Shown here: piece after piece, positions 53,240 through 62,053 of the stretch | Position numbering within the stretch: the first letter of the stretch is position 1 | Layout of the letters: each line of letters starts with the position of its first letter | NCBI GenBank assembly: GCA_018267965.1 | Contig: JAFDXK010000003.1 | Span: 62,001 to 126,000, forward strand | Reading direction: 5' to 3' | DNA length: 64,000 nt | Origin: Bacteroidota bacterium | GTDB taxonomy: Bacteria > Bacteroidota > Bacteroidia > Chitinophagales > Chitinophagaceae | Made by a program: the position numbers and the translations under genes | Notes under the pieces: model-generated | What the model was told of the DNA's origin: nothing | What the model saw: the letters and a program-made list of their open reading frames with translations, nothing else | The model's database searches: none

Positions 53240-53680
53240 TTAATAAAAATCGAGATTTACTTCTCCAGGATTTACTCCAGGGCTCCATACCGCTACCATA
53301 TCATGGCAGTACAGGCAAGATGACCCGATGTATAAACTGGAATAAGATGGTGTCGTAGTATTGGGTGTCCAGCAGGCGTCGCCTACATAATTGGCTACGG
53401 CAGGGCAAGAAGCGGTTAGTGTATTCCATGCACCGGCACCAATAAAATCATCACCGACTTTAAGTCCTAATGCAGTACCATCGTAAGAAGCTGAGTTCCC
53501 GGGAGCCAGTGTATAAAAAGCACTTTGGTAAGCACCCGCGCAGGTACCGTTAGGGTCTCCCCATAGTTGATAATACACATCGCAAGTGGTGTGGTTGGTA
53601 ACAATACACGTTTGTCCTACTTGGGCTTTGGCTGAGAAGAAAAGGAGGCTCGTGATAGCCAGCATCAATAGCTTTTTCAT
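53240..53680 (-). CDS. Small secreted cysteine-containing protein
   Basis: 146 residues with signal peptide (MKKLLMLAITSLLFFSAKAQ). The mature part has eight cysteines or so (TCIVTNHTTCDVYY, GTCAGAY, ASCPAVANYVGDACW, SSCLYCHD) and is rich in Ser, Tyr and Gly, suggesting a disulfide-bonded extracellular domain. CLYCH resembles a heme site but is a single occurrence and may be chance. No family was recognised. It has its own terminator. Confidence 0.7.
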   Translation of the reverse strand: MKKLLMLAITSLLFFSAKAQVGQTCIVTNHTTCDVYYQLWGDPNGTCAGAYQSAFYTLAPGNSASYDGTALGLKVGDDFIGAGAWNTLTASCPAVANYVGDACWTPNTTTPSYSSLYIGSSCLYCHDMVAVWSPGVNPGEVNLDFY

Positions 53681-53987
53681 AATTGGAGGTTTTTTGGTGA
53701 AGACTAAAGGTAATGAGCCTGTTTACAAAATACACCAGTGTTTTTCTCAGTATCAATAAAAACGATAATAGTTAGAGTTTGTCTATAGTCATCTCGTTCG
53801 CAACAGTATCAAGATAAACACACCAATATGCAGGGACGCAAAACATCTTCATGTCAACTCAGCTATAATGCAAATGATTTATTAACTGCAGGCAAAATCT
53901 GCATTGTCGTTATATGCGTTTTGCAGCCAACAATCGTCCATAAATGACAGAAATTCATTATTTTACAGAATTAGCTCCTTAGAAAAT
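53681..53987. other. Intergenic region between divergent secreted-protein genes
   Basis: About 300 bp. A near-consensus -7 (TACCTTTA) for the minus gene lies near 53710. No further feature is supported, and no exact promoter for the protease gene was found. Confidence 0.5.
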
Positions 53988-55889
53988 ATGAAAAAACTTT
54001 ACTCGTTATTAATTGCCCTGTTGTGTGTAAGTGGTTTGCAGGCCCGTACAGCAGAGCCAACAAAAGTATTATCAGCATACATCAATAAAGCTAAAGAACA
54101 GGGTGTGGTGTTTCAGGCAGTTGACCTGTTTACTAACATCACGGGTGCTAAGCACAATGTGCTGAAGGAAGAAACCTTACTGGCTCCCAATGCCAATAAC
54201 ATCAAAGAGGTGTATAATAATTACCCGCAGGCTATTACGCTTACCTTCAAAGCAACTAATGGCACCATCTACACACTGGATATGATGCGCAGCACTCCGC
54301 TGGCTTTTCAGCCTGATATGGGTTATATAGACCTTACCGGCGAACATAAATGCAGTTTTGAACGAGGTGCTCACTACCAGGGTGCGGTAAAAGGTTTTGA
54401 ACAATCTTTTGCGGCTGCCAGCATCTTTGCTAATGGCGAAGTGATGATATTATTCGGCAACAGCGATGGCAACTTTGTTGTGGGTAAATTGGAAGACAAT
54501 AGTGGGAACTATGTTTTCTACAACGACAGGGATATGGCATTTGTACCTGCTGCCTGTGGTGTAGATGATTACGCCAAATACCAGGTGAAACAAAATAATG
54601 GTACTGCCAATAAAACTACTGCTACTTATGTAGGCAATAAGATAAGCATGTACTTCGAATCGGATTATGGCACTTACGTCAACAAGGGCAAGAGTGTTAC
54701 TGCTGTGCAGAATTATCTTACCGGCCTCTTCAATCAGGTACAAACTTTATACAAGAATGAAAAAGTAGCAATGGAGTTGAAGTCGGTATATGTATGGACT
54801 GTGGCAGATGGATACGATAGCTCCAGTTCCGGCTCAGGATTAAACTCTTTCAAAAACAGGTGGGATGCCAAAGGTGATACATTTAACGCTAATGTAGGTA
54901 TGCTGATAGCTAAAGACCCCGGTGGCAATGGTGGCGTGGCTTTTCTGAATGTGTCTTGTGTAAAAAGTTATGGCTTTGCTTATGCCGACGTGGATGTAGC
55001 CTATCAAACTGTGCCTACTTACTCATGGGATGTAAATATGGTGACGCATGAATTTGGGCACTCACTGGGCTCTCACCACACACACTGGTGCGGATGGATG
55101 ACCAACAGCGGTGGATGTGGCTCAATAGACGACTGTACTAATAAAGAAACTGATGTATCAGTAGGTTGCGGCAGCGTTTGTGCTTACGAAACCTATCAAA
55201 ATTCTCAGCCGGTTACCGCATGGAAAGGCACAATAATGAGTTACTGCCATTTGGTAGCAAGAGGTGTAGACCTTGCTAATGGCTTCGGGCCATTGCCGGG
55301 TAATACGATACGCAACACGATGAGTGTGTCACCATGCCTGCCTTCGCTTGTCAGCTACACATTGGCGGTTACACCTATCTGCAAAGCAGATGGTGCCGTT
55401 ACGCTTACGTTTGATGCTAACCTGATAGGCAGCAGCAATTTTGGCACTGCGCCATATACATACCTGTGGTCTACAGGTGCTACTACACAAAGCATTACCA
55501 ACATTACTGCTCCAGGCAGTTATAGTGTAGAGGTAACGGATGCTAACGGTGTTAAAGCCAAAGTTGTAGTGAATGTACCGACTGACCCCACTTCAGGTTG
55601 CTGGCCTGCCGGTATCAACAACCCTACGGTAGATGGAAAGTATGTAAGTGTTTACCCTAACCCGGCATCAAAAGAGATAGCGGTTAAATACTATGCAGCA
55701 AATAACAGCACTACTACTTTAAAAATAACAGACCTGATGGGGAAGGTTGTTGTAAGTAATACAATGAACACCGTTGCAGGTGAGAACAATGCCACAGTCA
55801 ATATCAATGGTTTGGCTAAAGGTGTTTATTTCCTGAAACTGCAAGCGGGTGATAAACAATACGATGCCGTGAAACTGGTAGTAGAATAA
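53988..55889 (+). CDS. Zinc metalloprotease (M12-like) secreted by type IX system
   Basis: 633 residues from the ATG at 53988, which gives a clean signal peptide (MKKLYSLLIALLCVSGLQA); a start 28 codons upstream would spoil it. The zinc site HEFGHSLGSHH starts at H354 and matches H-E-x-x-H-x-x-G-x-x-H of metzincins; the Met-turn is probably GTIMSYCH. A repeat like SprB (YLWSTGATTQSITNITAPGS) and a C-terminal sorting domain (VYPNPASKEIAVKYY, GLAKGVYFLKLQ) follow. It is cell-surface or secreted and cleaves proteins outside the cell. It shows that a T9SS is present in the organism. Confidence 0.92.
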   Translation: MKKLYSLLIALLCVSGLQARTAEPTKVLSAYINKAKEQGVVFQAVDLFTNITGAKHNVLKEETLLAPNANNIKEVYNNYPQAITLTFKATNGTIYTLDMMRSTPLAFQPDMGYIDLTGEHKCSFERGAHYQGAVKGFEQSFAAASIFANGEVMILFGNSDGNFVVGKLEDNSGNYVFYNDRDMAFVPAACGVDDYAKYQVKQNNGTANKTTATYVGNKISMYFESDYGTYVNKGKSVTAVQNYLTGLFNQVQTLYKNEKVAMELKSVYVWTVADGYDSSSSGSGLNSFKNRWDAKGDTFNANVGMLIAKDPGGNGGVAFLNVSCVKSYGFAYADVDVAYQTVPTYSWDVNMVTHEFGHSLGSHHTHWCGWMTNSGGCGSIDDCTNKETDVSVGCGSVCAYETYQNSQPVTAWKGTIMSYCHLVARGVDLANGFGPLPGNTIRNTMSVSPCLPSLVSYTLAVTPICKADGAVTLTFDANLIGSSNFGTAPYTYLWSTGATTQSITNITAPGSYSVEVTDANGVKAKVVVNVPTDPTSGCWPAGINNPTVDGKYVSVYPNPASKEIAVKYYAANNSTTTLKITDLMGKVVVSNTMNTVAGENNATVNINGLAKGVYFLKLQAGDKQYDAVKLVVE

Positions 55890-55912
55890 TCATCTCTGTC
55901 ATATTATTTGAG

Positions 55913-55936
55913 AAAGCCCCGTTAAGGGGCTTTTTT
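55913..55936 (+). terminator. Terminator of metalloprotease gene
   Basis: Stem AAAGCCCC / GGGGCTTT with loop GTTAA and a T run. Confidence 0.85.
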
Positions 55937-55969
55937 ATTTATCTTAGAATTACAATTATCTCAACAACT

Positions 55970-56356
55970 ATGAAACGTCTTATATACCTGTGTATTGTTG
56001 TCTGCTTATTTACGTCATGTGACCCAGCAGGAACTGATGAATATTATGTTGTGAATAATACCAGTTCTTCAATAGTAGTTGTGACGGGAGATTCAACACA
56101 TATTGATACTTTAATTACTGTACCTGCAGGACAAATGCAATTAGCATTTTCTGAATTTGGTATAGGACGCGGATTTGGCCCAGACCAGCAAACAATCGGT
56201 TTCAGAAGGTTGTATGATGTAAAGAAAGATAACCTCTCTTGCAAAAAAGACATCAAGCAATTAACTAACTGGGAAATCATAAAAATAAAGAAACCTAATG
56301 GCTGGCGTAATGGCCATTCCATAACAAACTTTAGCGTTAGAGATTCTGACTACTAA
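55970..56356 (+). CDS. Small putative lipoprotein
   Basis: 128 residues. The hydrophobic start ends in the lipobox LFTSC followed by DPAGTDE. The rest is a small beta domain (YYVVNNTSSSIVVVTGDS, LITVPAGQMQLAFSEFG) with one more cysteine. No family was recognised. It abuts the convergent nadB gene with no gap. Confidence 0.7.
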   Translation: MKRLIYLCIVVCLFTSCDPAGTDEYYVVNNTSSSIVVVTGDSTHIDTLITVPAGQMQLAFSEFGIGRGFGPDQQTIGFRRLYDVKKDNLSCKKDIKQLTNWEIIKIKKPNGWRNGHSITNFSVRDSDY

Positions 56357-57958
56357 CTACAACACAATATTCTGCAGCAGTTCGCTTTTGTTGGGGTAGT
56401 CGGTATTGTAATGCAAGCCCCTGCTCTCTTTTCTAAATTGTGCACTCTTGATGATGAGATAACCGGTTGTAATCAAATTACGCACCTCGCATAACTGTGG
56501 AGAAACAGTAGCCGTTTTATATAGCTCTTCAGTTTCTGTGTGTAATAAGTCTACACGGCTCATAGCACGTTGCAAACGAATATCATTGCGCACAATGCCC
56601 ACATAATCGCTCATCACCTGTTCTACTTCTTTCAGGCTTTGAGTTATCAATATCATTTCCTTCGGCTCTGTAGTGCCTCCTGCATTCCAATCAGGTATTT
56701 GTTCGTTGAAGGATAATGCTGTTATCTTATCGGCTGCATCTTCTGCACAACGATGTGCAAATACTAATGCCTCCAGCAATGAGTTGGACGCTAAACGGTT
56801 AGCTCCATGCAAACCCGTACTGGCTGTTTCACCGCAAGCATACAGATGCTGAATGGATGTACGGCCATATTCATCTGTTTTGACACCACCACAGCAATAA
56901 TGCGCTGCCGGTGCTACAGGTATCATTTGCTGCATTACATCAATACCAATGCTTTTGCATTTAGCATAGATATTAGGAAAGTGTTCTTTGAATTTATGTT
57001 CATCCATGTGGCGACAATCGAGATACACATGCTCAGTACCTGTGCGCTTCATTTCACTATCTATAGCGCGGGCTACTACATCACGCGGGGCAAGGTCTGC
57101 ACGGGCATCATAGTTGGGCATAAATGCTACACCTTCTTTATTACGTAATATACCACCATCACCACGCACAGCTTCTGTTATCAGGAAAGAAGGACTCACA
57201 CCTGCTTCGTATAATGCAGTAGGGTGAAACTGGATGAACTCCATATTTTCTATCCTTGCCTTAGCACGGTATGCCATAGCAACACCATCGCCCGTGGCAA
57301 TCTTCGGATTGGTGGTTGTACGATATACCTGCCCTGCACCACCCGATGCCAACAGCGTTATTTTCGAAAGTATCTTCTCTATGTTATTGTTCTGTGTATT
57401 CAAGGCATACACTCCAAAGCAATTGATATCAGGAGTGGATTTAGTAACCAGCATACCCATGTGGTGTTGGGTAATGAGGTCGAGCACAAACCAGTGATTG
57501 TGTATCTGTATGTTGCTGTACTTCTTTGCTTCTTCTACCAGTGCACGCTCTATCTCGAAGCCTGTGATGTCTTTATGATGCAATATGCGAAACTCTGAGT
57601 GTCCGCCTTCTTTGCCACGCATATAATCGCCCCCAGCATCTTTATCAAACCTTGCACCCCACTCAATAATTTCATTCACTCGCAGTGGCCCTTCTTTCAC
57701 TACTATCTCTACTATGTCTTTATTACACAATCCATCACCAGCCACTAAAGTATCATCAATATGTTTTTGGAAACTGTCTTTCTCCAAATCATTCACTACA
57801 GCTATACCACCCTGCGCATACTTGGTATTAGTTTCATCAGTATTAGCCTTCGTTAGTATCGTTATAGTTTTATCGGGAAAACGTTTAGCTGTTTTCACTG
57901 CAAATGTTAAGCCTGCAATACCAGAACCAATTACTAAGAAATCTGTCTTCAGCATCAA
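56357..57958 (-). CDS. nadB: L-aspartate oxidase
   Basis: 533 residues. The FAD motif GSGIAGLTFAVKTA is at the N-terminus, followed by TNTKYAQGGIAVVN. The substrate and covalent-flavoprotein-like blocks are ENMEFIQFHPTALYEAG, RDVVARAIDSEM and HYCCGGVKTDEYGRTSI, and the FAD C-terminal block is GETASTGLHGANRLASNSLL. It oxidises L-aspartate to iminoaspartate, the first step to quinolinate and NAD. nadA and nadC are not nearby. Confidence 0.96.
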   Translation of the reverse strand: MMLKTDFLVIGSGIAGLTFAVKTAKRFPDKTITILTKANTDETNTKYAQGGIAVVNDLEKDSFQKHIDDTLVAGDGLCNKDIVEIVVKEGPLRVNEIIEWGARFDKDAGGDYMRGKEGGHSEFRILHHKDITGFEIERALVEEAKKYSNIQIHNHWFVLDLITQHHMGMLVTKSTPDINCFGVYALNTQNNNIEKILSKITLLASGGAGQVYRTTTNPKIATGDGVAMAYRAKARIENMEFIQFHPTALYEAGVSPSFLITEAVRGDGGILRNKEGVAFMPNYDARADLAPRDVVARAIDSEMKRTGTEHVYLDCRHMDEHKFKEHFPNIYAKCKSIGIDVMQQMIPVAPAAHYCCGGVKTDEYGRTSIQHLYACGETASTGLHGANRLASNSLLEALVFAHRCAEDAADKITALSFNEQIPDWNAGGTTEPKEMILITQSLKEVEQVMSDYVGIVRNDIRLQRAMSRVDLLHTETEELYKTATVSPQLCEVRNLITTGYLIIKSAQFRKESRGLHYNTDYPNKSELLQNIVL

Positions 57959-57969
57959 TGTAGCATTAA

Positions 57970-58000
57970 GAAAAAACGGCTCTCAAAATGAGAACCGTTT
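57970..58000 (-). terminator. Terminator of DUF6029-like gene
   Basis: Stem AAACGGTTCTC / GAGAGCCGTTT with one mismatch; on the minus strand six T residues follow. It lies between this gene and nadB. Confidence 0.75.
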
Positions 58001-58001
58001 A

Positions 58002-58009
58002 CAAAGTTA
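58002..58009 (-). promoter_or_regulatory. Possible -7 element of nadB
   Basis: TAACTTTG on the minus strand, upstream of the hairpin at 57970-58000. If used, the hairpin would be in the nadB leader. Confidence 0.3.
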
Positions 58010-58025
58010 TGTTGTTATGATGTAA

Positions 58026-59609
58026 TTAAAACTGAGAAGTTACACCGAATTTAAGACCACTGAATGCAGGTTCGTAACGGCATACACCACCTGTACAGTT
58101 GATACCTTCCACTTGTTTCACATAAGCCAGTGTAAACCTGTGAGGGCCTTTAGTAAACGCCATGAAAATGTTGTAATAGTTCAGGCCATTGCCTGCAGGG
58201 GCATTAGGGCCCGGTGCTATGTTATACATATCAGATACAGAGAATGACCATTTAGGTGCAATGTTAAATTCCACTAAACCAAACAACCAAGAACCAAAGT
58301 CTTGTGATGTAGCCTGGTATTCCCATTCTGTACGGATAGATTTTTTCTTGTCAATACGATATGTAAACTCTACAAACGGGATGATAGATACTACCATTGG
58401 TACCGCAGGCTTTACCTGATAACGTTCCTGATTGTATTGCATGTACTGTACACCACCATTCAGAATAACATTTTTAAACCCGCGATACTCAGCCTCAGCA
58501 TAAGCCTCGCGATACAGTGCTGTATCCTTGAGTGTATTGATGTAAGTACCATTCAATATGATGTCTAAATGCTCTGTTGGTGTAAGAAGGATATCGCCAC
58601 CTACACCCATTTCAGATATATCCTGTGATGCAGGAGTATAACGAGCCATCAGGCGTTGCGGGCGCTGACGCGCTACAATCGGTTGCCAGTTGAGCATACC
58701 ACGGTTCAGCAATTCGTTAGGAGATGTACGCATCACAAAGTTTTCAGTGCGCTTACCGGTAAGATTGATGGCTATACCCTTGCGTGCATATCCCAATGTT
58801 GTGAAAACAATGTTACCATCTGTATACTGCAATATATTATCCTTCAGTATAGCTTCCTGTGTTTTATATGCACCTTCTACATACCATGAGAAATCTCCCA
58901 CTGTTAGCGTATTATATGCACTGAAAGCATACATATTGTATTTAGGTGTAAACCGCGTAGCACTATCCTGGCTATTGATGGTAGACACTACAGTTTGCAT
59001 AGATGCTTCATCCAGTGTACGGTTGATAACACCCACACCCGGTAGTATATGCACTTTATCACCCAGGTTAAAATCGCCTTCTGCATTAAAGCCTTTGATG
59101 ATAGGCTTGTAAGTACTGAACAAAAACTTTTGTTGCCCGGTAAATGCTTTTACAAAAACATTATCAGTCACCTGGTATTTTACATGCACACCTACTAATG
59201 CATTATCAATGAGTAAGCCTCGGTCTTCGTACGAACGGAATAATAAGCCGCTACCTATCTGGTCGTATATATAACCGGCAGTAACTTTTAATCCCTGCCA
59301 GTCTTTACTAACACTCCATGCTCCGATGCCAAAACCACTCAATGCCTGTGTAGGATTATAAAGGTTAGAATTATGAAAGGCATCTGCACGCAACGTAGCA
59401 GTGAACCCTTTGTAATTATACCGCAAACCCAGCCAAGCTTCACCACCACTTAAATAGTTGTCATATAAAGGGTTATTAGCTGCTTTGATGACTGTATCTC
59501 TCTGAAAGAAATTGGCATTCATCATAAAGTCTCCGGAAAGTGTACCCTGTGCACGCAGTGAATTATTTATCAATAACACACCAGCCAAGAAAAAGAGGAC
59601 TTTTTTCAT
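58026..59609 (-). CDS. Outer-membrane barrel protein, DUF6029-like
   Basis: 527 residues from the ATG at 59609, which gives a signal peptide (MKKVLFFLAGVLLINNSLRAQ); the reading 20 codons longer is rejected. The mature protein starts GTLSGDFMMNANFFQRD, then shows many barrel strands (WLGLRYNYKGFTATLRADA, GLKVTAGYIYDQIGSGLLFR) and ends in LKFGVTSQF. These match the DUF6029 family of Bacteroidota. The function is unknown. It is divergent from a TlpA-like gene. Confidence 0.82.
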   Translation of the reverse strand: MKKVLFFLAGVLLINNSLRAQGTLSGDFMMNANFFQRDTVIKAANNPLYDNYLSGGEAWLGLRYNYKGFTATLRADAFHNSNLYNPTQALSGFGIGAWSVSKDWQGLKVTAGYIYDQIGSGLLFRSYEDRGLLIDNALVGVHVKYQVTDNVFVKAFTGQQKFLFSTYKPIIKGFNAEGDFNLGDKVHILPGVGVINRTLDEASMQTVVSTINSQDSATRFTPKYNMYAFSAYNTLTVGDFSWYVEGAYKTQEAILKDNILQYTDGNIVFTTLGYARKGIAINLTGKRTENFVMRTSPNELLNRGMLNWQPIVARQRPQRLMARYTPASQDISEMGVGGDILLTPTEHLDIILNGTYINTLKDTALYREAYAEAEYRGFKNVILNGGVQYMQYNQERYQVKPAVPMVVSIIPFVEFTYRIDKKKSIRTEWEYQATSQDFGSWLFGLVEFNIAPKWSFSVSDMYNIAPGPNAPAGNGLNYYNIFMAFTKGPHRFTLAYVKQVEGINCTGGVCRYEPAFSGLKFGVTSQF

Positions 59610-59706
59610 CAATCGATTGTTAAATTTGGAAAATTTGTCGAATTTAGACTGTTTAGTAAACTTTGGCAAGGTTTTCGATTATTTATTTACAAAAACAGAC
59701 TTATTT

Positions 59707-60210
59707 ATGAAAAAAGTAATGGCAACAGTAGTTGCTATCGTGTTATCAGGCAGTGCAATGTTGGCACAAACTGCAGCAGAACTACCCGATACACAAATTA
59801 AAGATGTGAACTCAAGCAAAAAAGTTGCATTCAACAACACGATAGAAAAAGGTAAAGTGACATTAGTAAGCTTTTGGGCTACATGGTGTGTACCTTGTAA
59901 AAAAGAAATTAAAAACGTGCGCGAGAAGATGCCACAATGGAAACAAGAGGCAGACTTCAACTATATGACTGTATCAATCGATGAGTCGAAAGCCGAAGGT
60001 TTAGTACGCAGTTATGCAAAATCTCAGGGTTGGGATTTTCCATATTATATTGATGCTAACAGCGACCTGAAACGCTCACTCAATTTCCAAAATGTACCAT
60101 TCACTCTGGTTATCGATAAAAATGGTAAAATCGCCTATTCGCATACAGGATATGAAGAAGGTGGTGAAGAAGAAGTTTGGGCTAAGATCAAAGAACTGAG
60201 CAAACAATAA
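59707..60210 (+). CDS. Exported TlpA/ResA-like thioredoxin
   Basis: 167 residues from the ATG at 59707, chosen for its signal peptide (MKKVMATVVAIVLSGSAMLAQ). The active site is FWATWCVPCKKEIKN, and the cis-proline loop is NVPFTLVIDKNGK. It works in the periplasm, where it probably reduces apocytochrome or other thiols. It may serve the multiheme cytochrome of this window, which is inference. It has its own terminator. Confidence 0.92.
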   Translation: MKKVMATVVAIVLSGSAMLAQTAAELPDTQIKDVNSSKKVAFNNTIEKGKVTLVSFWATWCVPCKKEIKNVREKMPQWKQEADFNYMTVSIDESKAEGLVRSYAKSQGWDFPYYIDANSDLKRSLNFQNVPFTLVIDKNGKIAYSHTGYEEGGEEEVWAKIKELSKQ

Positions 60211-60229
60211 TATCAATGAATATTCATAT

Positions 60230-60259
60230 TACCCCTGCAAACAGCAGGGGTATTTTTTT
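60230..60259 (+). terminator. Terminator of TlpA-like gene
   Basis: Perfect stem TACCCCTGC / GCAGGGGTA with loop AAACA and a T run. Confidence 0.9.
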
Positions 60260-60365
60260 GTACATAGTTATAGGATTGACTACTTATTACAACAATACTT
60301 TTATACCTATTAGATAAGGGCATAAAGCGGTTAATGAATTACTATTGAAAAGTACTTGATAAAAC

Positions 60366-60390
60366 AAAAGGTGCTCAATGAGCACCTTTT
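60366..60390 (-). terminator. Terminator of PQQ-propeller lipoprotein gene
   Basis: Stem AAAAGGTGCTC / GAGCACCTTTT with loop AAT; on the minus strand TTTTGTTTT follows. Confidence 0.85.
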
Positions 60391-60416
60391 AAATATTGTC
60401 TTAACCTTCTCTATTA

Positions 60417-61598
60417 TTAGTATGGATACATACCTGAAATAGAAGGATAGTATGATTTTTTAGCTGTGAAATCTTGCAATACAGGAGATGTTTCAACAAG
60501 TCCGTTTACATTGTATTTCCATTTCAGTGTACCTGATGTATCGAATTTGTACAGGTATTTGTCGTAGCCTGCTACATACACATCACCGTTAACAGATAAT
60601 GGTGTAGAATAGATCAATGCACCTGTTTTGTACCTCCATTTCAGGTCGCCGTTAAGAATATGCAGCGCATAGAAATAAGAGTCATAACCACCAATAAACA
60701 CTATTTGTCCGTAAGCTACTGCAGAAGATATTACACGGTCGGCAGTTTTAAATTTCCACCTAGCTGTTTTTGCGATGCTATCTACACAGTATACCCAGTT
60801 ATCGTTACTACCGAATATTACGTTACCACCATATACAATCGGAGATGACAGTATCGGGTTAGTAGCACCAAAAGTCCATGCCAGCGTACCATCGGAAATA
60901 CGGTAAGCATATAAACTATCGTTAGGAGAACCTACATAAATGTATGGGTAGCTAACACATGGCGATGAAATGATCGGATCAGGTGTTAGATTTGATGGTA
61001 CTGTTGGTGGCACTAAAGGAGCACCCCATACTGGTGTACCGTTACCGGCATTATAGCCCTGTAAAGAACCGTTGTTCAATACAGCGTATATAACGTTATT
61101 GTAGATAGCTAATGATGCTGAAATAGCAGAAGATGATGACAGCAACACATTCCAAACTATGGCATTGTTAGAAGGATTGATCTTTAACAACCTTGTATCT
61201 GTACCTGCTGTGCAAGCAATAAATAAGCTTTTGCCGTCACTAACCGGAGATGATATAAAGTTGGTATACTGAGAAGCATCAAAAGCGTATAATTTTTTAC
61301 CAGTATTAACGTCGAATTTATAAAGCGTATCTAATGCCGGAACGAAAAGAAAATCGCCGATAACTATAGATGTAGCCTGTATATCTTTCTTCAGGTTGTA
61401 CTCCCATTTTTCAACACCGGTAACAGGGTCAAGCGCATAAAAACGCTGCGCCTGGCTACCAATGAATAATGTTGATGAATAAGTATCGGCTAATGGCGTG
61501 TCTGAACTGTAATTTTTCTTCACACAAGCAGAAAAAAGAAAACAGAAAGCGGAGCAAACCGCGAATTTAGCCATCCAACGTTTCAGCATGATTCTCAA
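60417..61598 (-). CDS. PQQ-type beta-propeller lipoprotein
   Basis: 393 residues. The signal peptide ends in the lipobox LFSAC (followed by VKK). Repeats of the PQQ/WD-like kind fill the rest: GSQAQRFYALDPVTGVEKWE, VNTGKKLYAFDASQ, YNAGNGTPVWGAPL, YAYRISDGTLAWTFGA, YALHILNGDLKWRYK. BamB is a related fold, but its role here is unknown. An ATG 3 codons in is an alternative start. Confidence 0.85.
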   Translation of the reverse strand: MRIMLKRWMAKFAVCSAFCFLFSACVKKNYSSDTPLADTYSSTLFIGSQAQRFYALDPVTGVEKWEYNLKKDIQATSIVIGDFLFVPALDTLYKFDVNTGKKLYAFDASQYTNFISSPVSDGKSLFIACTAGTDTRLLKINPSNNAIVWNVLLSSSSAISASLAIYNNVIYAVLNNGSLQGYNAGNGTPVWGAPLVPPTVPSNLTPDPIISSPCVSYPYIYVGSPNDSLYAYRISDGTLAWTFGATNPILSSPIVYGGNVIFGSNDNWVYCVDSIAKTARWKFKTADRVISSAVAYGQIVFIGGYDSYFYALHILNGDLKWRYKTGALIYSTPLSVNGDVYVAGYDKYLYKFDTSGTLKWKYNVNGLVETSPVLQDFTAKKSYYPSISGMYPY

Positions 61599-61654
61599 AT
61601 TGTTATTAAGTTATGCAAATTAGGTGATTTCGGCTTTTATTGCAATAGGGTGCA

Positions 61655-61691
61655 AAAGAAATCCGGCCTTCATTATATAAAGACCGGATTT
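61655..61691 (-). terminator. Terminator of the rpsU-xerC-hpf operon
   Basis: Outer stem AAATCCGG / CCGGATTT with an inner CTT/AAG pair; on the minus strand TTTCTTTT follows. Confidence 0.7.
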
Positions 61692-61717
61692 TATCTGTAA
61701 CGGTTTGAAAAATGGCA

Positions 61718-62017
61718 TTATGCAATAGCTTTTTCTTTTTGACGTTTTATCCTGTTTACCATTGAGTTGAAGGCCAAATCGAATGATTCTTCAAAGGTTT
61801 TGGACTGGTGTTTTACAAAAAAGGAATGTTTCGGAACATATACCTTTATTTCTGCAACTTTATCCTTGATATTATGGGCCACGTTATCCAGCACTAAGTA
61901 AACATCCACCCCAATTATTCGGTCGTGAAAGGTCTTCAATTTTTCCAGTTTCTTGTTCACATGTTCCATTAATTTGCCGTCTGCCTCAAAATGCACCGCT
62001 TGAATTTGAACGTTCAT
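61718..62017 (-). CDS. hpf: Ribosome hibernation-promoting factor (HPF/RaiA family)
   Basis: 99 residues, the short HPF/YfiA form without the long C-terminal dimerisation domain. It begins MNVQIQAVHFEADGKLMEHV and keeps KLEKLKTFHDRI, KVAEIKVYVPKHSFFVKHQS and SFDLAFNSMVNRIKRQKEKA. It binds the 30S subunit in slow growth and blocks translation. The gene follows xerC by 36 nt, in the usual Bacteroidota order rpsU-xerC-hpf. Confidence 0.93.
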   Translation of the reverse strand: MNVQIQAVHFEADGKLMEHVNKKLEKLKTFHDRIIGVDVYLVLDNVAHNIKDKVAEIKVYVPKHSFFVKHQSKTFEESFDLAFNSMVNRIKRQKEKAIA

Positions 62018-62053
62018 AAGTCTACGTTTTTATGTTAAATAATAATAATATAC

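Noticed and set aside
53300-53330. Single CLYCH in the small secreted protein as a c-type heme site
   Set aside because: One motif within a cysteine-rich protein is easily chance, and no other cytochrome feature is present.
53904-53987. 28-residue extension of the metalloprotease
   Set aside because: A clean signal peptide begins at 53988; the extension has no matching feature.
59512-59706. 65-residue N-terminal extension of the TlpA-like protein
   Set aside because: It runs antisense through the start of the DUF6029-like gene and would hide the good signal peptide that begins at 59707.
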